Assembly: GCF_030433715.1 (NCBI RefSeq)
Contig: NZ_JAROCC010000010.1
Span: forward strand, 1-64,000
Direction: 5' to 3'
Length of the DNA stretch: 64,000 bases
Origin: Sporosarcina highlanderae
GTDB lineage: Bacteria > Bacillota > Bacilli > Bacillales_A > Planococcaceae
The position numbers and the translations under genes are program-made. Under the pieces are notes generated by a model that saw nothing but the letters and a program-made list of their open reading frames with translations, ran no database searches and had not been told where the DNA came from. Positions 40,730 through 48,932 of the stretch are shown piece by piece (within the stretch, counting starts at the first letter, position 1; the number at the start of each line of letters is the position of its first letter).

Positions 40730-41155
40730 TTAATTAACGCTAAGTTCTTCAGCAGTAAACTCAACTGATCTTATACTTTCAGTTTGAACAGGTACGGTTG
40801 AACGAAGGATTCTTCCTAATAGGCGATAGGTAAATGTTCCTCTGCCAGGTGTATCAAAAGCTGTAAAAGTAGTAGTCAGTTCATCAAAATCTGTATCTTC
40901 TACTCGTCTAATAAGCGCATTATCCGATGTTCGGACAATAGAATACACCATAGTATTTCCTCGAAGCGGTACAGAGTTTACTGTTGATGCCTCAATTTCC
41001 GCCCATATTGATGCCATTAATCGAACAACATCATCAGCATCATTTACAGTAATAGTTACCGTGGAGATAAGCCGTTCCATCCCGTTTGGATTTAAGACAG
41101 GAAGAGGATTAGCATTTACCCCCAACGAAATTCCACAACATCCATGTAGTCCCAT
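40730..41155 (-). CDS. Hypothetical beta-rich protein, possible spore-surface type
   Basis: 141 residues with no family I can name. It starts MGLHGCCGISLGV (adjacent cysteines at 6-7), then alternates short hydrophobic strands with Thr/Val/Ser-rich segments (TVTITVNDADD, VYSIVRTSDN, GTFTYRLLGRILRSTVP), suggesting a jelly-roll or fibre-like fold as in some exosporium or appendage proteins. No signal peptide or membrane span. AAAGGAGGG lies a few bases before the ATG. Isolated between a terminator and the IS remnant. Confidence 0.6.
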   Translation of the reverse strand: MGLHGCCGISLGVNANPLPVLNPNGMERLISTVTITVNDADDVVRLMASIWAEIEASTVNSVPLRGNTMVYSIVRTSDNALIRRVEDTDFDELTTTFTAFDTPGRGTFTYRLLGRILRSTVPVQTESIRSVEFTAEELSVN

Positions 41156-41320
41156 ATGATTTCCCTCCTTTCTTTGTGAACTACCTTATTAATATGATTT
41201 GAACTTAGTGTTGTTTGGACAAGTGTACTGAGTTAATCAAAATCCAAGATAATTTGCTTATTATATTTTTATCCAATAGTAGTGCATCTTTTGGGAAAGT
41301 ATTTTGCATATGTAATTAAA

Positions 41321-41342
41321 AAACCCCCGATTAACGGGGTTC
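41321..41342. repeat. 22-bp direct repeat flanking the IS remnant, left copy
   Basis: Begins AAACCCCCGATTAACGGGG and ends TTC. The same sequence with one extra G is at 42458-42480. It is itself a hairpin and equals the terminator at the end of the oligopeptidase gene, so the IS appears to have duplicated its palindromic target. Confidence 0.85.
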
Positions 41343-41420
41343 CAGACTGTAGATAAACACATGAATTTTGGTGTTAGCCTACAGTCTTTTTTCATTTAAC
41401 ATAGAGATAATGCTACAAAT

Positions 41421-41547
41421 GTTGATTTCCGCTGCGAGCGGACGCTTTCCGCGGGCACGGCTTCAGTCGCTTCCCTCGCTGCGCTCAGTCCAGGGTCTTC
41501 AGCTCGTGCTGTTCCCGCAGGAGTCGCCGCTCTCCGCTCCAATCAAC
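41421..41547. repeat. Palindromic intergenic repeat, family A, copy 2 (reverse)
   Basis: GTTGATT (41421-41427) to AATCAAC (41541-41547), 127 bp, same core as copy 1 read on the opposite strand (for instance GGACGCTTTCCGCGGGCACGG). Located inside the IS, just before the transposase remnant. Confidence 0.88.
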
Positions 41548-41562
41548 GGTGCTTCCTATTAA

Positions 41563-42145
41563 ATGAATGAGGTGATGGATATGATGACTAAGAATCAAAT
41601 CAATGAACGAGACCAGTTGGAAATACTGACCATAAAGCAGTTGGCTCCTCAAGACCATCTGGTACGCAAACTGGATGCGGCAATTGATTTCTCCTTTATC
41701 TATCCATTAGTTGAAGATCTTTATTCAACACCCAGCATTGATCCTGTAGTTCTAATCAAATTGACATTTCTTCAATATACCTTCGGCATTCGTTCGGATA
41801 GACAGGTCCTTACATACCGAACAACCACGAAGGAAGGATACCGCCAGTATGCATCGACTCCTTCCATTTGTGAATCGTGTCCAGTGATTTGTCAGTGTAC
41901 TGCGAGTAAGAATTACCAAAAAATGATTCTACGTCATATCTGGGAAGATTATTTAGATGTAGCTGAAGATTTACGTCACAATCATGAAATGAAAGCGCAA
42001 AGAGACAATTGAACGTGTCTTTGCCGATGCAAAAGAAAAGCATGGCATGCGACGGACAACCCTAAGGGGACTTAAAAAAATGTCCATGCAGGCGATGCTA
42101 ACTTTTGCTGCCTTAAACCTTAGGAAGCTCGCCAGCTGGACATGA
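41563..42145 (+). pseudogene. IS1182 family transposase, internally deleted and frameshifted
   Basis: The first 75 codons match the IS1182 N-terminus (LTIKQLAPQDHLVRKLDAAI, PSIDPVVLIKLTFLQYTFGI). The frame then jumps straight to the C-terminal part (YRTTTKEGYRQY, CESCPVICQCTASKN, RHIWEDY), so most of the catalytic domain is deleted in frame. A frameshift near 42000 ends the first frame at 42012; a second frame continues with KETIERVFADAKEKHGMR and LTFAALNLRKLASWT to the stop at 42143-42145. Non-functional. Confidence 0.9.
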
Positions 42146-42189
42146 AGGACGCCGGCTGTAAATTTCACTTGAATTCTCAGGGATATTTA

Positions 42190-42362
42190 GTTGATTGGAG
42201 TGCAGGGCGGCGACTCCTGGGGGATCAGCGAAGCGCGAAGACCCCGCAGGAAAAGCCGTTACGAAGAACGGCTTTTGCGACCAAAAGCGAAGCGTTGGGA
42301 GCACATCCGAGGAGGCTGAGGGCAAGCCCCCCGGAAAGCGTCCGCCCGGAACGGAAATCAAC
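42190..42362. repeat. Palindromic intergenic repeat, family A, copy 3 (long variant)
   Basis: GTTGATT (42190-42196) to AATCAAC (42356-42362), 173 bp. It carries an additional perfect hairpin, AAAAGCCGTT/AACGGCTTTT (42251-42260, 42267-42276), absent from the other copies, and extra sequence up to about 42310. Lies inside the IS after the transposase remnant. Confidence 0.85.
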
Positions 42363-42400
42363 GTCGTGTCAGTCTAATATTTTTTGAGCCAAATGCTTAA

Positions 42401-42447
42401 AATAAAACAAAAGGGATGGAAATCAATTCGATTCCCACCCCTTTTGT
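42401..42447 (-). terminator. Second downstream terminator, minus strand
   Basis: ACAAAAGGG-type stem (42407-42419 with 42435-42447) followed on the minus strand by a T-rich run. It lies within the IS right end and may stop oligopeptidase or element transcription. Confidence 0.75.
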
Positions 42448-42457
42448 CTACAGTCTG

Positions 42458-42480
42458 AAACCCCCGATTAACGGGGGTTC
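42458..42480 (-). terminator. Oligopeptidase terminator / right target duplication
   Basis: AACCCCC (42459-42465) pairs with GGGGGTT (42473-42479) around the loop that contains the gene's TAA stop. It is also the right-hand direct repeat of the IS target. On the minus strand TTT follows. Confidence 0.75.
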
Positions 42481-44540
42481 AAAACGCCTTCTTTAGTTGT
42501 AACACCAAGACGATCAAGAACAAACGCATAACATTCCGCAGCTTCTTTCAAATGATTGAAACGGCCAGACTTACCGAAATGGCCAGCGCCCATGTTCGTT
42601 TTCATCACAATGACATTATCATCCGTCTTCAACGATCTTAGCCGAGCAACCCACTTGGCAGGCTCAAAGTAACCGACTCGTGGATCATTGATGCCAGTTG
42701 TAATATAAAGATTCGGGTAATCCTTCGCTTCCACATTATCATACGGGCTGTATGACTTCATATAGAAATAGTCTTCAGGTTTACGTGGGTCGCCCCATTC
42801 ATCCCATTCAAGTGTTGTAAGAGGAATTGTCGTATCTAACATCGTTGTAACGACATCGACGAACGGTACTGCTGGAACGATTACCTCAAACAGCTCACCT
42901 GCCATATTAGCTACAGCGCCGACTAACAAACCTCCTGCACTGCCTCCGCGGGCAGCCATTTTCCTTGGAGATGTGTAGTTCTGCTCAATAAGATGTCTTG
43001 CCGCTGCGATGAAATCAGTGAATGTATTGCGCTTTCTCTGCATTTTTCCATCTTCATACCAGCCCCGGCCCATCTCTGAACCGCCACGAACTTGTGCAGT
43101 GACAAATACGACACCTCTTTCAAGTATTGGAAGGCGATACGGGTCAAAACGTGGATCACTGTTGGAACCATACGAGCCATATCCATAAAGGATCGTCGGT
43201 GCAGGGCCATTATCGAGCGCACCTTCCAAGTAGACCGCAGTCATTGGAATTTTCACTCCATCATCAGCTGTCGCCCATAGTTGCTCTTGGCGAAAACGAG
43301 TACGTTCATAGTCGCCGCTAACTGGAGCAACCTGCAAGCATTTCATCTCCGCGGTTTGCAAATCCAATCCATAGGTCGTTTTTGGAGTGAGCAGCGACTC
43401 GTATTGGACTAACACTTCACCTGCCTCATAGCTTTGATTGGATAAAACGGCAACAGTATAAAGTGGCTCATCCCAAGTGATTTGCTCTAATCCGCCATCC
43501 CGCAATACCCAAATCTGCGTCAACCCATTTTCCCTGCCTGTCACAAGAAGCGAGTCACGGAACGGGTGAATCGCTTGAAGATAGCGGGCTTCGCTATGCT
43601 CAATAACAGTCGTCCGTGCTTCTTTATCGTCGAGAGGACAACGAAGCAACTTGAAGTTCAAAGCATCTTCATTCGTCAAGATTATCAGGTCATCGCCCCA
43701 ATGCTCGACATCGTAGAGGACCCCGGTACGTCGTGCATCAAATAATTGCAATGGCGATAACGGAGAATCCGTGTCGATCATGCGGGTCTCATTCGTAGTT
43801 TTGGAATGCGAATGCACAAAAATGAATTTTTGACTTTGTGATTTACTTATGAATAACGTGAACGTCTTATCGACTTCTTCATAGATCAGCTCATCCTGAT
43901 CAACCTCAGTTCCTAAGCGGTGTCGCCACAACTTGTACGGACGTTGGTGCTCATCCACTGTCGTGTAGAAAATATAATCTCCGGAGCGGTCAAACTCCAT
44001 ACTGCCGAATAAATAGACATTAGGAATCCTGTCTGGCAATAGTTCTCCAGTTTCCATGTTCTTAATATGGATTGTGCACCGATCCGTACCATCGCGATTT
44101 TCCAAATAAGCAAAGAGCTTATGATCCGAACTCATCCGTTGTGCAGTAACACTCAAATAGCCGTCTTCGACAGCCAATTCATTTAAATCAAGCACAACTT
44201 CCTCTTTTGTTTCGTCTAATAGATCGCGACTTGCAGCCTGCTTACGTGCAAAGATTGGATATTGCTTGCTTTTATCCAAACGGGAATAATAGAAGAATTT
44301 TCTATGCTGTACAGGTACATTCACTTCCGAATCAGGAACGCGATCAATCATGCTTTGATAAATTTTCTCGGTTTGTTCTTGAAGCGGGCGCATGATTTCT
44401 TCAAAATACTTGTTTTCTTCCTCTAAGTACTGGATGACCTCAGGATTATCCTTCTCATTAAGCCAATAATAATCATCCTCGCGCACATCGCCATGTAGTT
44501 CATGGGGGTGGGGGATACGTTTTGCTATAGGTGGTTTCAC
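42468..44540 (-). CDS. S9 family oligopeptidase B (prolyl oligopeptidase type)
   Basis: 690 residues. N-terminal seven-bladed propeller (about 60-400), then an alpha/beta hydrolase domain: GYGSYGSNSDP near 450, nucleophile Ser in RGGSAGGLLVG near 530, Asp in TGINDPRVGYFEP near 615 and His in GAGHFGKSGR near 655. Cleaves short peptides, usually after basic residues. The GTG at 44540 is chosen because AAAGGAG lies nine bases upstream; a TTG at 44549 would abut that site. Cytoplasmic; no signal peptide. Confidence 0.92.
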   Translation of the reverse strand: MKPPIAKRIPHPHELHGDVREDDYYWLNEKDNPEVIQYLEEENKYFEEIMRPLQEQTEKIYQSMIDRVPDSEVNVPVQHRKFFYYSRLDKSKQYPIFARKQAASRDLLDETKEEVVLDLNELAVEDGYLSVTAQRMSSDHKLFAYLENRDGTDRCTIHIKNMETGELLPDRIPNVYLFGSMEFDRSGDYIFYTTVDEHQRPYKLWRHRLGTEVDQDELIYEEVDKTFTLFISKSQSQKFIFVHSHSKTTNETRMIDTDSPLSPLQLFDARRTGVLYDVEHWGDDLIILTNEDALNFKLLRCPLDDKEARTTVIEHSEARYLQAIHPFRDSLLVTGRENGLTQIWVLRDGGLEQITWDEPLYTVAVLSNQSYEAGEVLVQYESLLTPKTTYGLDLQTAEMKCLQVAPVSGDYERTRFRQEQLWATADDGVKIPMTAVYLEGALDNGPAPTILYGYGSYGSNSDPRFDPYRLPILERGVVFVTAQVRGGSEMGRGWYEDGKMQRKRNTFTDFIAAARHLIEQNYTSPRKMAARGGSAGGLLVGAVANMAGELFEVIVPAVPFVDVVTTMLDTTIPLTTLEWDEWGDPRKPEDYFYMKSYSPYDNVEAKDYPNLYITTGINDPRVGYFEPAKWVARLRSLKTDDNVIVMKTNMGAGHFGKSGRFNHLKEAAECYAFVLDRLGVTTKEGVLNPR

Positions 44541-44674
44541 AATAAGCAACTCCTTTCAGTATAGCTATTACTTCGGGACATCCCCTCTGAATTCCTTCTT
44601 GTTTCGACGAGATGGTTTTCTATTTGCTTTTTAAACGATTGTAGCGTACGTTAACTAAAAAAGGAGCGGTTAAA

Positions 44675-45232
44675 ATGACACAAACCTTACCAGAAGACCA
44701 ACGTGAGGAATTACTTGAAATATTGGAAGCACGTTTCAGGAAACATATGGAGCGACATGAGGGGATGGAGTGGGCAAAGGTGCAAGAAAAGCTCGCAGCT
44801 AACCCTGAAAAGCTTTGGTCGCTTAATGAAATGGAAAGAACAGAAGGGGAACCGGACGTTGTAGAGTATGATGAAGAGACGGATGAATACATATTTTATG
44901 ACTGTTCTGCAGAAAGTCCGAAAGGGAGAAGAAGTGTTTGTTACGACCATGAGGCGTTAGAGGCAAGAAAAAAACATAAGCCGGAAAATAGTGCAATGAA
45001 TATGGCAGCCGAATTGGGTATTGAAATTCTAACAGAGAAACAATACTATAAGCTGCAGCAACTTGGGGATTTCGATTTGAAAACATCGAGTTGGATCCAT
45101 ACACCTGCTGATATTAGAAAACTTGGCGGTGCCATTTTCTGCGATAGGCGTTACAACACTGTATTTTTATACCACAATGGTGCAGATTCTTATTATGCGG
45201 CAAGGGGTTTCCGTGGTTCACTTAGAGTTTAA
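44675..45232 (+). CDS. DUF4256 domain protein
   Basis: 185 residues matching the DUF4256 family end to end (LEARFRKHMERHEGMEWAKV, LWSLNEMERTEGEPDVV, FYDCSAESPKGRRSVCYD, RKLGGAIFCDRRYNTVFLYHNGA). Function unknown; the family is often found as a single cytoplasmic gene. AAAGGAG precedes the ATG. Followed by a terminator. Confidence 0.85.
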   Translation: MTQTLPEDQREELLEILEARFRKHMERHEGMEWAKVQEKLAANPEKLWSLNEMERTEGEPDVVEYDEETDEYIFYDCSAESPKGRRSVCYDHEALEARKKHKPENSAMNMAAELGIEILTEKQYYKLQQLGDFDLKTSSWIHTPADIRKLGGAIFCDRRYNTVFLYHNGADSYYAARGFRGSLRV

Positions 45233-45246
45233 TATTCACTAATGCA

Positions 45247-45282
45247 AGCCATCTATCACTTACTATTTGATAGGTGGTTTTT
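45247..45282 (+). terminator. DUF4256 gene terminator
   Basis: GCCATCTATCA (45247-45257) pairs with TGATAGGTGGT (45267-45277) with one wobble and mismatch tolerance, then five T. Confidence 0.82.
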
Positions 45283-45311
45283 GTTTGTTAACCTATAATA
45301 ATACTCCATGA

Positions 45312-45441
45312 CTTTGTTCAATACATACAACCCTTTGTTCAATGTAAACAATGCGGTAAAATCTTATATGTTCCTTGATTTTTTAAGTAAACTGATAATT
45401 AGACATTTCGCTTTGTTTAAAGTGAACAATTGGCTGTTCAA
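45312..45441. promoter_or_regulatory. Candidate operator cluster, TTGTTCA repeats
   Basis: The 447-bp gap before the permease holds CTTTGTTCAAT at 45312-45322 and again at 45333-45343, exactly 21 bp apart, then CTTTGTTTAA at 45411 joined to AAAGTGAACAA (45419-45429) and a further TGTTCAAG near 45435. AAAGTGAACAA recurs exactly at 52051-52061 between pucR and the DUF2877 gene. The core resembles the B. subtilis PucR site (CNTTGGTTAA) at 8-9 of 10 positions. Likely regulator binding, probably PucR-type; inference. Confidence 0.55.
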
Positions 45442-45579
45442 GTTGCTTGTTATATTGAATTTCATTATTCACTGTGTCTATTAGGGTCATATTTTTTTGT
45501 TTAATGGAGATAAAGACAAGTCAAAATATCCTAGTATAATTAGTTATGTAATCGAGGAATTAGTTTTCAAGGGGGTAAC

Positions 45580-45621
45580 ATGGTATTACCCACAGACCCA
45601 TTTTTGAAAACGAATATTTAA
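45580..45621 (+). CDS. Candidate 13-residue leader peptide before permease
   Basis: ATG GTA TTA ... to TAA gives MVLPTDPFLKTNI. CAAGGGGG is correctly placed six bases upstream, and TATAAT at 45535-45540 would start a transcript about 33 bases earlier. The ORF ends 58 bases before the permease ATG. Strong ribosome site and position suggest a translated leader; conservation is untested and no attenuator hairpin is obvious. Confidence 0.4.
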   Translation: MVLPTDPFLKTNI

Positions 45622-45679
45622 TAAATTCATAAATTGAATAGTATGAATGCTTGTATAGATACTAAAAGGAGGAAAAACA

Positions 45680-47053
45680 ATGGCTGCACACGAAGAAATT
45701 GAGCATGTCTCTGGATTGGATGAATCATTGCATCCGAAATCCGATAAGGATAGAACCGTCAAGCCAAAAGACTATATATTCATGTGGATTGGTGACGGGG
45801 TCAACTTAGGGAATATGACGTTAGGAGCCAGCGTGATCGTTGCGGGAATAGCGACATTAAACATCTACCAGACAATCCTGGCAGCTTTGATCTCAATCGG
45901 GATCATTTCAACAGTCTTCGCATTAAATGATCGAATCGGATATCGGAAAGGTATTCCATATGTTGTACAGCTTAGAATGTCTTTCGGTATAAAAGGGACA
46001 GTCATTTCATCACTGTTACGAGGTATTCCCGCCATCGTCTGGTACGGTATTCAAAGCTGGATCGGCGGAACTGCCTTGAATGAAATTGCAAAGATCGTTA
46101 CGAATGGATCTTTTGATAATATTGTAATCTGTTTCATAGCTCTTCAGCTATTCCAAATTGTCCTGTCATTATTCGGCTTCCATGCAGTTAAATGGGTAGA
46201 GACGATCGCATCAGTTGTCTTCATGGCAGCGCTCGTCTATGTATTTGGGCTTCTTATGACATCACATACAGCTGAGATTTCCCAAAATTGGGTACAAGCT
46301 AAAGGTTCATGGGGCTTGCCGTTCTTCGGGCTCATCATGGTGTTCTTAGGTAACTATGCAGGTATTTTTGTAAGTGCCGCGGATTATTCCAGAGAGTTGA
46401 AAACTGGTTTGAGCGATAAGAAGCGTGGAGCACTATACTTTGTTCCGATCACTCTTTCGTATGGTTTTGTAATTGTCATCGGGGCAATGCTTGCTGCTGC
46501 AACGGGTGTAACGAACCCGGCAAAAGCACTTCCAATCATCTTAGATAATGACTATGTATCCGTATTTGTATCTGTATTCATCGTAATTGCGGTAATTGCG
46601 ACAAATATGGTGGCAAACATCATTCCGCCAGTGTATGTTATTACAATGCTGACAAAACTAAAATACAAACCATCAGCAATCATCACAGGATTGCTTGCGT
46701 TAGGTGCATTCCCTTGGTTGCTAATTCAAGAATCTTCAGCTACGGGACTGAATATGTTCATACTCATCTATTCCGCGTTTTTAGGACCGGTCATTTCAAT
46801 ACTGATAGTCGATTACTATATCTTAAGAAAACAAAAAGTAAATATAAAGGACTTGTACAAAGAAGACGGACCTCTTGCAGGATATAATCCAGCAGGACTT
46901 ATCGCAATGTTCCTTGGAGCAGCTGCTGCCTTTACATTGGTAGAGCTTGCGTGGATAATTGGTGTTGTAGTATCCGGAATCGCCTATTATCTTCTATCAA
47001 AATATGCATTTAAAGGTTCATCCTTTAAAAAGGGTACAATATTCGATAAGTAA
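45680..47053 (+). CDS. NCS1 family purine/cytosine/allantoin-type permease
   Basis: 457 residues, about twelve membrane helices, CodB-like branch of nucleobase-cation symport 1: early helix FMWIGDGVNLGNMTLGAS near residue 35, RMSFGIKGTVISSLLRGIPAI near 95-115, SAADYSREL near 240. Probably imports a purine, cytosine or hydantoin-type compound; exact substrate unknown. AAAGGAGGAA precedes the ATG. It opens the allantoin island and is followed by a strong hairpin, so it may be its own unit under the TTGTTCA cluster. Confidence 0.85.
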   Translation: MAAHEEIEHVSGLDESLHPKSDKDRTVKPKDYIFMWIGDGVNLGNMTLGASVIVAGIATLNIYQTILAALISIGIISTVFALNDRIGYRKGIPYVVQLRMSFGIKGTVISSLLRGIPAIVWYGIQSWIGGTALNEIAKIVTNGSFDNIVICFIALQLFQIVLSLFGFHAVKWVETIASVVFMAALVYVFGLLMTSHTAEISQNWVQAKGSWGLPFFGLIMVFLGNYAGIFVSAADYSRELKTGLSDKKRGALYFVPITLSYGFVIVIGAMLAAATGVTNPAKALPIILDNDYVSVFVSVFIVIAVIATNMVANIIPPVYVITMLTKLKYKPSAIITGLLALGAFPWLLIQESSATGLNMFILIYSAFLGPVISILIVDYYILRKQKVNIKDLYKEDGPLAGYNPAGLIAMFLGAAAAFTLVELAWIIGVVVSGIAYYLLSKYAFKGSSFKKGTIFDK

Positions 47054-47123
47054 AACCAATTCAAATTAGTCTACTTCTTAATAACTTTCACAACGACTTA
47101 GTGAAAAAAATACGCTTTCTTCA

Positions 47124-47165
47124 TAGCCACTTTGAACAATCAATTGTTCAAAGTGGCTAATTTTG
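47124..47165 (+). terminator. Terminator after the first NCS1 permease
   Basis: Perfect 17-bp stem TAGCCACTTTGAACAAT/ATTGTTCAAAGTGGCTA (47124-47140, 47143-47159) followed by a short T run. It includes TTGTTCA, so it may double as a binding site. The rest of the gap to 47385 holds no gene I can support. Confidence 0.8.
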
Positions 47166-47385
47166 TATGCTCAATCATATACTTTCAACAACAAAATATC
47201 TTATTTTTGGTTATAAGTTATAACGACTCTCAGGATGAAAGTTTGTATACTAAAACCTGCAAAAAGGAATTAGCCCTTTATTTAAAGAGGTTTCCAAAAA
47301 AACTGCCGATACATCCGGATGAATTGGGCACAATAATAAGTATTGGAGACGGGGTATTTTGAATATAGAAAAAAGGGGTTTTCCC

Positions 47386-48858
47386 ATGGAGCAAATAAAT
47401 CGAGAAGAACTAAAGTCTATAGGATACAGTGAAGATATCCTTCCAACTAAAGAAGAAGAACGTAAATGGGGTATTAGTAACTTTGCAACAGTTTGGATGG
47501 GTTCGGTCCATAATATTCCCAACTATATTGCGATTGGTGGACTGTTTGCATTAGGTCTATCAGTAGGGCAAGTATTTGCAGCAATAATCGTTGCTTCCAT
47601 CGTTTTATCAGTAATGATGGTTTTAAATGGGCATGCAGGCTCAAAATACGGATTGCCATTTTCCATGTTGGTTCGTCTATCTTACGGTACAAAAGGTGCG
47701 ATGATTCCCGGCGTGTTACGTGGTGTAATTGCCGCAATCATGTGGTTTGGGTTTCAAACTTATGCAGGTAGCCAAGCTTTATCTATTTTAATCGGCAAGC
47801 TATGGCCGACATACTTAACACTTGGCGGGGATTGGAATCTTTTAGGATTGTCATTGCCTGCGCTAATCTCATTTTTGATCTTTTGGTTATTTAACGTAGC
47901 TTTAATTTACGGCGGCATGGAAGTCTTAGGGAAGTTTACAAACATCCTTTCACCGCTTGTCTATATTGTATTTGGTGGCATGGCGATTTGGGCTATCAAT
48001 TTGGCTGGAGGCATTGGACCAATACTTGCATATACAGGCAAAGGTGTAGCGGGTAATCCGATAATCATCTTTGTGGCAGCAGTCACCGCGGTATTAGCTG
48101 CTTGGGCTGCGCCGATGGTGAACGTATCCGATTTCACAAGGTTAGCAAAATGCACTAAAGACCAAGCAATCGGGCAGACAGTGGGCCTTGTTGTGACATA
48201 TCTTTTATTTGCAGTAGCAAGTATAGCGATTATTGTTGGATCTGAAATTGCTTTCGGAACACCAATTTGGAACGTTTTAGACGTTGTCGCTCGCTTTGAT
48301 GGCGCATTTGCCATTGGAATTTCTGTACTTACTCTCTGTTTAACAACGTTGTCAGTTAACGTCACGGGTAATATTGTTCCAGCTGGATATCAGCTTGCTT
48401 CATTATTCCCGAAAAAGCTTACATTCAAAACGGGTGCTTTGGTAGCGGCTGTAATCGGAATTCTTGTAATGCCATGGAAGTTGATGGAAAACGCGACGAG
48501 CATCTTCACATTTTTGAATATCGTTGCTGGACTCTTAGCGCCAATTGCAGGCGTCATGATTGCACAGTACTTCATCATTTCCAAAACAGAGATCAATTTG
48601 AAAGAATTGTACTCAGGTGAAGGAAAGTTCCCTCGTACGAAAAACGGCTTTAATATCAACGCGATCCTCACTACGGTTGTCGCCGGCGTCATCTGTCTAA
48701 TCGGGAACTTTGTACCGTTTTTCAAACCAGTATATGATATTTCCTGGTTTGCAGGATTTATCGTGGCTTTCCTTCTTTACAGCTTCCTTGAGATGTCTAG
48801 CCTAAAAGAGGTTACACCCAAGGGGACTGGGGAACTAAAAAAGAAAATAGTTAAATGA
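47386..48858 (+). CDS. NCS1 allantoin permease (PucI-like)
   Basis: 490 residues, twelve membrane helices, close in pattern to B. subtilis PucI: NFATVWMGSVHNIPNYIAIGG near residue 35, NGHAGSKYGLPF near 85, IMWFGFQTYAGS near 115, VSDFTRLAK and TLSVNVTGNIVPAGYQLA. Likely allantoin uptake. ATG 47386 follows AAAAGGGG; a TTG at 47359 is less likely. It lies directly upstream of allantoinase, separated by a palindrome. Confidence 0.88.
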   Translation: MEQINREELKSIGYSEDILPTKEEERKWGISNFATVWMGSVHNIPNYIAIGGLFALGLSVGQVFAAIIVASIVLSVMMVLNGHAGSKYGLPFSMLVRLSYGTKGAMIPGVLRGVIAAIMWFGFQTYAGSQALSILIGKLWPTYLTLGGDWNLLGLSLPALISFLIFWLFNVALIYGGMEVLGKFTNILSPLVYIVFGGMAIWAINLAGGIGPILAYTGKGVAGNPIIIFVAAVTAVLAAWAAPMVNVSDFTRLAKCTKDQAIGQTVGLVVTYLLFAVASIAIIVGSEIAFGTPIWNVLDVVARFDGAFAIGISVLTLCLTTLSVNVTGNIVPAGYQLASLFPKKLTFKTGALVAAVIGILVMPWKLMENATSIFTFLNIVAGLLAPIAGVMIAQYFIISKTEINLKELYSGEGKFPRTKNGFNINAILTTVVAGVICLIGNFVPFFKPVYDISWFAGFIVAFLLYSFLEMSSLKEVTPKGTGELKKKIVK

Positions 48859-48869
48859 GCTTGTGTTGC

Positions 48870-48891
48870 ATTTTGTCTATATAGACAAAAT
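48870..48891. promoter_or_regulatory. 22-bp perfect palindrome upstream of allB
   Basis: ATTTTGTCTAT (48870-48880) is followed immediately by its reverse complement (48881-48891). It is 42 bases before the allantoinase start. There is no T run after it, so an operator is more likely than a terminator. The TTGTCTA...TAGACAA pattern recalls GntR/HutC-type operators; regulator unknown. Confidence 0.55.
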
Positions 48892-48932
48892 TTATAAAAT
48901 TACTTTCATAATGCTGAAAAGAGGTAATCACA

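Larger units (their letters stand above)
41343..42457 (+). mobile_element. Decayed IS1182-type insertion sequence
   Basis: The element is bounded by inverted ends CAGACTGTAGATAAA (41343-41357) and, on the other strand, CAGACTGTAGACAAA (42443-42457), differing at one of the first 15 bases. Flanking 22/23-bp direct repeats lie directly outside. Inside are an internally deleted transposase gene and two family A palindromes in opposite orientation. At 1115 bp it is much shorter than an intact IS1182 member (about 1.6-1.9 kb). A hairpin plus T run at 41344-41392 forms an outward terminator-like left end. Confidence 0.85.

Noticed and set aside
42142-42387. Open frames through the family A repeat copy 3
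   Set aside because: They lie wholly in a non-coding palindromic repeat on both strands, with no ribosome site or family similarity.
47132-47362. 76-codon open frame whose end (DELGTIISIGDGVF) resembles the start of ATP synthase alpha subunits
   Set aside because: Starts inside a terminator hairpin, has no ribosome site, and the similarity is too short; at best a chance match or tiny fragment.
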